The notes beneath the pieces are model-generated. The model did not search any database, was not told where the DNA came from, and worked only from the letters and a program-made list of their open reading frames with translations. A stretch of DNA of 64,000 nucleotides from positions 16,651,501 to 16,715,500 of the forward strand of contig JBAIAC010000006.1 in the NCBI GenBank assembly GCA_037349315.1, in the 5' to 3' direction. The stretch's first letter is position 1, and each line of letters begins with the position of its first letter. The DNA comes from Chelydra serpentina. Its lineage: Eukaryota; Chordata; Testudines; Chelydridae. Below are positions 57,435 to 64,000 of this stretch, piece by piece. The position numbers were made by a program, and so were the translations under genes.

Positions 57435-57930
57435 CCTGGTCCCATTGAAGTCAACGGCAAAACTCCCATTCACTTCAACAGGGTCAGGATTTCACTCACG
57501 GATGAATTTATTTTCCTACAGAATTGTTCTCTACCAGGCATCAGCTGGGTTTTGTGGTCCCACACTACACAAGTGAAGATTCAGATACAGGACCTGCTCC
57601 ATGACTTTCCAAAGAAGCTGCCTCATTTGCACACACTATAGTTCAGCAGGAAGAGTGGGAACACAAATTCCTCTGACACAGTGTAAAAATGTCAATATTC
57701 CTTGCTGCAAAGTTTATAGGTTGAGCATTTCGGAATATTCCCACATCTCCGCTCTGCTGAAGTCCAGTATAAACTTTCTTTATTAACACATATTGTTCAT
57801 ATGGTTTGGCTTTCTAAACTGTACCTATACTCTGTCCATACTGCCACTTGATCAGGGGCGTGGTCTTTCTCTAGTTCCCACTGGAGTCAATGGGAAGTCA
57901 CTGACTTCCCATTGACTTCAATGGAGGCAG
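57435..57930. repeat. Two short foldbacks with 'cccattgacttcaatgg' motif
   Basis: 57439-57490: 'cccattgaagtcaacggc' facing 'cccattcacttcaacagg', imperfect arms. 57890-57932: 'ggagtcaatgggaagtca' directly followed by 'ctgacttcccattgacttca', a near-perfect ~20-bp palindrome. This motif is common in amniote foldback repeats. No gene. Confidence 0.6.
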
Positions 57931-57934
57931 AATC

Positions 57935-59925
57935 AGGCCAATATATTGCAGTGTTGGTATTGGCTGGAAAGGTAGGCTCCTCAAAACTAGAGAAGCACTT
58001 CCCAGTTTCCCTTCCCTCTCAATAACTCAGAGTTTACATCTCCTTTGGAGACTCGAGATGAGCAGGAAACATTTCTTTCACTTTGCAAAGAGTTTGTGTG
58101 AGTTTGAAAATTTTTACAATCCCAAATCCGGACAAATAGTCAAAATCTCAAAGATCTTCACAAACCAAAAATTGATTTTTTTTTCAGTCCGCGCCAACAG
58201 TCATGTTTCAATTTCAATTTTGCTTCAGTTTTGACCTTTTCTCTTTCTTTACAACTTTTTTTCAGTCTAATTAGTTTAAATTTCTAAACCAAAAGCCGGT
58301 GAGAACCAGATAAACTCCCAGGGTAATCTTGACAGAGTGAATCCGATTCAGCTACCCAGGCAGAAGGACTCTTAGAAAGTGGCTGCACAGATAGCCCTGA
58401 AATAAGAAGGTACTACTAGCCTTTTCCCCTTTGAGATGGCTTTGGGAAGAATTTATTTTTGGGTGCATTGGAATGTGTATTTTCCTTTTGATCCCCCATT
58501 GGAAGAGACATAAAAAATCCTACATAGGGCAGGGTCCCCCTTTCAAGGACTAAGAATGTGGGGCCTGAACATAAGCCACCGGCCAAAGACGACCTATGCC
58601 TGCTGATAGTGTGGGGGGCGGGGTGAGGGGGCACAACCCCGGAACAGCTTGAGTCATCCCCCCACCCCTCTCAGGCAGCACCCCACTCCTGGAAGGCAGT
58701 GCCTCCCCCCGCACTTACTGGAAAGCAGCAGCCCCTCCCTGCAGCTTCTAGCTCTTCCTCCCGCCTCTGCCTTTCCTTGTCAGCTGCAGTTCATGGGCTC
58801 AGCTGCCCTGCAGGGAGGGGGTCCAGCTGCACCATGTGACCAAGTAATCTGGGGGAGCATATGACCCCTACTTGCCCCATCCCCCATACATCACCTTTGC
58901 CAGTGCAGATAACTGGGCGTGGTGGCCAGGGCCTCCCACTCTGGGAGAAAAACCTAAGGGGGACTCTTTTTCCGAGACTTAACAGCAGATGGTGATAAAG
59001 CTGAAGTTAGCTGCTGTCTTATAGCCTTGTAATGAACTTTTATTTCTTAGGGATGAACAAGAGCAGACCATTCTGTCGGAGGCAACAGAGGGCAGTGGAT
59101 ATGGGTGGTGGTGGGCTTATCCTGGAATTCACTGAGGGTCCAGCGTTCCCTTGTGAACCTTCAGCCTTTTCTGCCATTTGAGTAGGATCTATGCTTAGCC
59201 TCCAGACCTCCCCTGGAGTCCACTTGATTTTTAATTATCTTTCAAATCTCCATTCCATATGCATTTTGCTCTCTCAGAAATCTAGAGTAAAGCCTGCTCC
59301 CTGTTTTCCATCCAATTCTCTCACAGTCTTCTCTCACAATTATTATTCTATAATCCCTCCTCCTTCTCCATTTTAATCTTTTTCTATAGTCAGTTTATTT
59401 CAGAATTAGGATCCTTATCCTTTGATCTATTCATTAGCAGTTTAACCTTACACTTTTCCCCCTGCTTTCTAGTGGAGGTATTACTGAAGATCCCTTAAAT
59501 GGGGCAAAAACAGTAGAGCAGGACCTTCATATCACAAAATAAGGATTTATAAAGGGGGGGTGTTGGGGGGATATTAGGGGGAGTCTCCCCATGGGACACC
59601 TAATGAGAAAAGAAATAGTGCAGTTTGGAACTGGATCAGAAAGCTAGACAGAGAAGGGAGGCTAGGTCATTTGGGACTCTATTGATGTTATGCAGCTAGA
59701 AGGTATAAAGGCAATAAAGTCAGTCCACATGTAGAGAATGAGAAATGTTGAGCAAGTCAAAATAAGTGCGTAACAGGACAACAGAGAGGCAAAATTAGGC
59801 TGCTAGATTAGACAGCCCCATCAACAGGGCCACACCAGGCACTCAAGAAGTATAGTTATTTTGCTTTTCTTTGTTGTCTTTTAGGTGCAATCTCTGGCCT
59901 CTGGTCTTTTTTGCTTGGGCAGGAA
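57935..59925. other. No gene recognised; GC-rich patch at 58560-58930
   Basis: 58560-58930 is markedly GC-rich with C runs. It may be repeat-derived or CpG-island-like, but it has few CpGs. A G run lies at ~59556-59585. No convincing coding frame. Confidence 0.4.
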
Positions 59926-59929
59926 GGGT

Positions 59930-60140
59930 GGCCTAAGGGGATAGAACACTGGAGTGGCATTCAGTAGACCTACGTTAAATTCTTGCTTCAGCCACAGACT
60001 TCCTGTGTGACTTTGGGCAAGTGTCCCTGTACCTCAGCTCTTGAACTGTAATAGGGAGGTAATATTTTCCTATCTTATAGGACAAATGCATCAATGACTG
60101 TGAGGTGCTGTGGTGATAGGGACTATGTACGTAGGTAGTT
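59930..60140 (+). mobile_element. MIR-like CORE-SINE
   Basis: tRNA-derived start ('ggcctaaggggatagaacac'), core with 'tgtgtgactttgggcaagtg' and 'ctgtacctcagctcttgaac', then 'aatagggaggtaatattttc' and a tail 'ctgtgaggtgctgtggtgat'. A well recognisable MIR layout on the plus strand. Confidence 0.75.
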
Positions 60141-60144
60141 AGTA

Positions 60145-63100
60145 TTGCTTACCTTTTCACCTATGCATAGCAGTGTGTATAGCATGCAAAACCATCCAGA
60201 AATAGTGTTGGGAAGGTGTACTTTGAAGAGCCAACCGTGCAAAATCCTTGGATTTTTAAGGTAATACTAAAATACAAAAGAAAAAAAAAGGAAAGTGGCA
60301 ATAAATAGATGAATATGCGAGTAACAGCTTCTTAGGAGTCTCTGCAGTCTGTCATGTAAATAAAAAAAGACATAGACATCTGTAAAGGATGTCTAGTACA
60401 TATGGTGACACATTTTCGAAATGTGTTTACTCGGCACGTGAAACATTGCATTGCATTCTCCTGCACTTTTCTGCACTAACGTCCCTTGAAAAATCACTAG
60501 AAGCTACATGCACAAACCTCACCACTTGCTTACATAATCAAGTGCAAATAGATTTTGCCCATGCTGAGTTTGTCAGTTGCACCCATCATTGATAGCAGAC
60601 CAAAGCTGTGCATCCAAATGTGAACACATGCAAATGGAGGCCGGGTTAAGGTCCCTTTCAAAGTTCTGCCCCTATAGAGTGCCATTTGAAAGAAAGTATT
60701 ATATGACAGGGCTTACAAATACATATGTGCCTTTTACATGAACTCTTTACGTTCTTACTTGTCCTCTCTAAAAATCCCACAAAAATCATTTGTGCACACA
60801 AATCTAACCCGATAAAAATATGCCATTTCCAGGAATGACAATCCTTTAAAAATGAAAACCGTTAAAGTCAGTCATCTCCCCTTGAAATTACATCAGCAAA
60901 TTTAAAGCAAAATTTGTGGTGGATATACGTTGGATTTCATTGCATCTAACTTAGTTTAAATTATCACACCCAGTTTTAAGAGTCCTATTTGTTCATTTAT
61001 CTGAGTTCTTCTATAGCGCCCTTCAATGTAGTATCTAAAGCCCTTATCTTGCAATGAACTCTGTGCAGATGCATAGATCCCCTTGCATGGAATTTATTGC
61101 AGGATTGGCGCTTTAGTGCTGAATATTGTCTATGGGGTGATAGCCCTCTAGAAGCAGTTGGTCAAATCATAGTAGCAATACTTAAACTGCATAGTGGTAT
61201 TCTGTATTTATATTATACTACCATGCTATAAACTATACAGTATATATGCACTCAAGGGAATGGAAAACAAGCGTCTGCATTCTAGCCTATTACCAGGTTC
61301 CCTGATTTAAAATAAGATGACTTCTCTATTTACTTTTTAATTATCAGCTCTGTACAAAATAGCTTTTTAAGCATGAGTGTCATGACATTCTTTTGATTGT
61401 TTTGATGTTACATTCACTCCAGTAAATGTAACATAGGTATAATTAATAAAAAGTCAACATCCTTCTGCCAACTCAAAGCCTCCAAGACTGGTTTTGTAAA
61501 ATGAGCCCTCTAGAATTCCCAATAACATCAAAGAAAACATAAATGATAGAACAATAGAGTAGGACAATGCATTTCATTTGTTTGTATGTGCCAAACCATA
61601 AAGTCCTTGCATAGGTGTTTGCTTAAACCTTCCTAGACAAACTCCAATTCTCTGCAGCAGGAGTTCTGCCAGAGTAAGGTCTGTGGATTTGACCTCACAT
61701 GGTATGCTTGATACCCCTTACTTCAGTCATTCTCTGGGATGTTTTCCATTAGCATCTCACATGTGGGCCCTGAGCCTACAATTGGACCCAGAGGGTCCAA
61801 CACTGTTGGCACTTCAAGGGCCCACTGACCTCAGTGGAGCTCTCTGTGGGGGCAAGGGTCTGCGTGCATGGGTCTGACAGCAGAATTGGGGCTCTAACAC
61901 TGAAAAGAGGATTCTCTGCAGTGATCATAATACTTGATTCGGAGTTGATCCATTCTTTGCTGAAGGAGTTTTGGGTCAAAAGAAGGGGGGTGCATGTTTT
62001 CAATAAGTGAAAACACAATTTTGTACCTTTTTATACTCGTGTTTGTTGCCAAAAAAAGGGGCTTTAATGGTTTAGCTTCTTCTAGTGTACTGCAATTTAA
62101 CCGCACTTGTCCTATCTGCTAAGAGAATCTCAGGAATGAGGTTACGGGCTAGGCTACCTGTGACATTGTTCTAATGAATATACTCCTTAGGTGTGGGCTC
62201 TGCTGTATAATCTATTGGTAATTGTCTGGCTTCCAGAAATTGTCTGACTTCTTTGAAAATGTGCTCGTTCCTTTTTGATTTCCAAATTCCTGAGCATGAA
62301 CACCAATTTTTCCCCAACTGCTCATATTTGTTCCCTAAATCCCTGTGACCCAGAAACTTTTTCTTACATTAGGGGAGTGCATTTCTTATGCTTCAGTTGC
62401 TTGAGACACCATCCTTCATAGTGTAACTGATTATACCCAGGGAAAAAAGCAAACCTGAAAATTCAAATACTAAATGGTTTCATGTATTACGGTTTATTTG
62501 CTAAGAAGATATTTGTCTACCTGAAAGATCGTAGGGATTAAAAAAAAATCACACATAAGATGCTTTCGGCTGTGCATGTGTGTGTGTGTGCAAGAGAGAG
62601 AGAGATTTTGAAGACAAAATAGTCAGAGCTATCAGAGTTTTATAATGCTGTCCATCACCATAGTATCAGAGCTATATTCCTGTCAAATGTCTGAGTAACT
62701 CCCATCAGTGCTAATGGGAGTGATGGGTGTGAATCCAGAGAATGCCTTTTCTCACAGCAGGAGAGTAGTTAACATATATATTTTAAGGGAATTTAGTTCT
62801 TCTGAAAAGCACTGGGTTGCAATACAAGGAAACTAAATCCCTCACACTATCCTCCAAACAGGTGCAACCTGGAGAGAAACCGTGCACACTTCTCTGCAGT
62901 GTGCTGCCAATGCACCTCAATGCTGTGCTGGAGGAATTATCCCTAAGGGTGATAGGCTAGTTCTCTATCCTTCTTGAAAACTCTCTACTGAGAGTGCCAA
63001 GAAGGTAACTGCTTATTGCTAATTTTGTGGTTTTTGAATGTGAACATTTGTCTGCTGGGAACTGGACTTAAACCATCAACTTATTTCATGTTACTGCCCA

Positions 63101-64000
63101 GTATATAGCCATAAGAAAGTAATAACTTTCAGTCACACTCTAACCTATGGTAGATACATAGGTACCAGTGACCTCCAGATGAGAGGTTCCATATTTTATC
63201 ACCTATCCCTCCCATTCATTACTCCTTCTTCACATCTTAGCAGATATTTACAAGTATTTAAAGCCGATTAAAGTGGGGATTGGACTGGAAGATCCGAGAG
63301 CATTTCAGACACATCCATTTGAATGATTTATCTGTGAATCTGTACAATCTCTCTCCTCCACAGAAATGAAATAGAAGTGGGGACTGGGTGGCTCAGGGGA
63401 CTGATAATGGGATACAGTCTTTCATTTCTAAGATGCCTCTACAGTGCCAGCCCAGGTATGCGTGACTGAAAGTTGTTACCATCTGATGGCTGTTCAATGG
63501 GCTATTTGAAATGAGTTTCATGGCTCTAGTTTTCAGTGGAGAGGATCCACATCAGAAAAGCCATCATTTCACTTGGCAGCACTAATTGGCAGCACCCTTG
63601 TTACCAGTCTCAGCCAAAAGGCCAAGAACTGTAATGAGCTAACAAGGGTCCCTTCAGATCAGAGTTTAGGAACATTGTGGAATCTCTCTTTCCTGCCGCC
63701 CGCGCTGCAGATTTTTGTGCACAGACAGAGAACTTTCAATTCCAGGGCTGTCAATCTGACTCTTTTTTTCATAAGCACTACATTCAAATGAAAAATTCAC
63801 TGAAAAAGACACACAATGAGTTTCCAAGAGTGCTCTATTTTAATTTAAGCATCATGTTTATGACACTATAATTTAGATCGTGTCAGGGCTTCTAATAAAA
63901 ATCCTTATTTCACATGCTCAACCACTCTATAAAAATGCAGAATTAATTGGGGAATGCAGAGTCTTCTTTTATACTTTAGGAAAATGTCATTAAAGTCAAT
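60145..64000. other. 3.9 kb without recognised gene
   Basis: Only a short (GT)n/(GA)n tract at 62576-62605 stands out. Short frames lack motifs. This stretch looks like ordinary unique or very old sequence. Confidence 0.45.

Overview
This 64 kb window looks like intergenic or intronic vertebrate DNA, most probably from a turtle. The reasons are the repeat families: many CR1-type LINE fragments ending in a short ATTCTATG-type tail, two copies of a tRNA-derived SINE fused to a CR1 3' tail (the cryptodiran tortoise Pol III SINE type), Penelope-like elements with a GIY-YIG domain, Harbinger-type MITEs with TAA/TTA target duplications, MIR-like CORE-SINEs and a Ty3/Gypsy element. I could not support any host protein-coding gene, rRNA or genuine tRNA. 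Species assignment is inference; nothing was compared with a database.

Layout. 1-13 kb: a truncated Penelope-like element with probable 12-bp target duplications, several decayed minus-strand CR1 pieces, a hairpin-bearing MITE and a CORE-SINE. 13-20 kb: two near-tandem 124-bp MITEs, the best preserved CR1 reading frame (359 codons), several foldback repeats, and a minus-strand CR1 split by a SINE. 20-31 kb: an unclassified 0.9-kb purine-rich repeat (inverted partner at 42-43 kb), an LTR-like element, more CR1, a second SINE and a minus-strand Penelope tail. 31.5-38.9 kb: a nested LTR retrotransposon of Gmr1-like order (integrase before reverse transcriptase). Its 5' LTR is interrupted by a 2.35-kb head-to-head pair of related LTR-like elements. 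39-52 kb: mostly unremarkable sequence with two MITEs, a duplicated block around a TTTC microsatellite and CR1 remnants. 51.9-55.4 kb: the 5' part of a Harbinger-type DNA transposon carrying an apparently intact two-exon Myb/SANT-like gene. Its intron holds nine copies of a 77-bp minisatellite and what looks like a spliced antisense gene. A second Penelope fragment cuts off its 3' end, so no transposase is visible. 56-64 kb: mostly sequence without recognisable features.

How the pieces relate. The MITEs share terminal sequence and TSD type with the Harbinger element and were plausibly moved by that family. The SINEs share their 3' tail with CR1 and were plausibly moved by CR1 reverse transcriptase. 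The most interesting leads are the antisense spliced frame inside the Harbinger intron, covarying hairpins in two LTR families and in the MITEs, and a hammerhead-ribozyme-like core kept in three Penelope copies.
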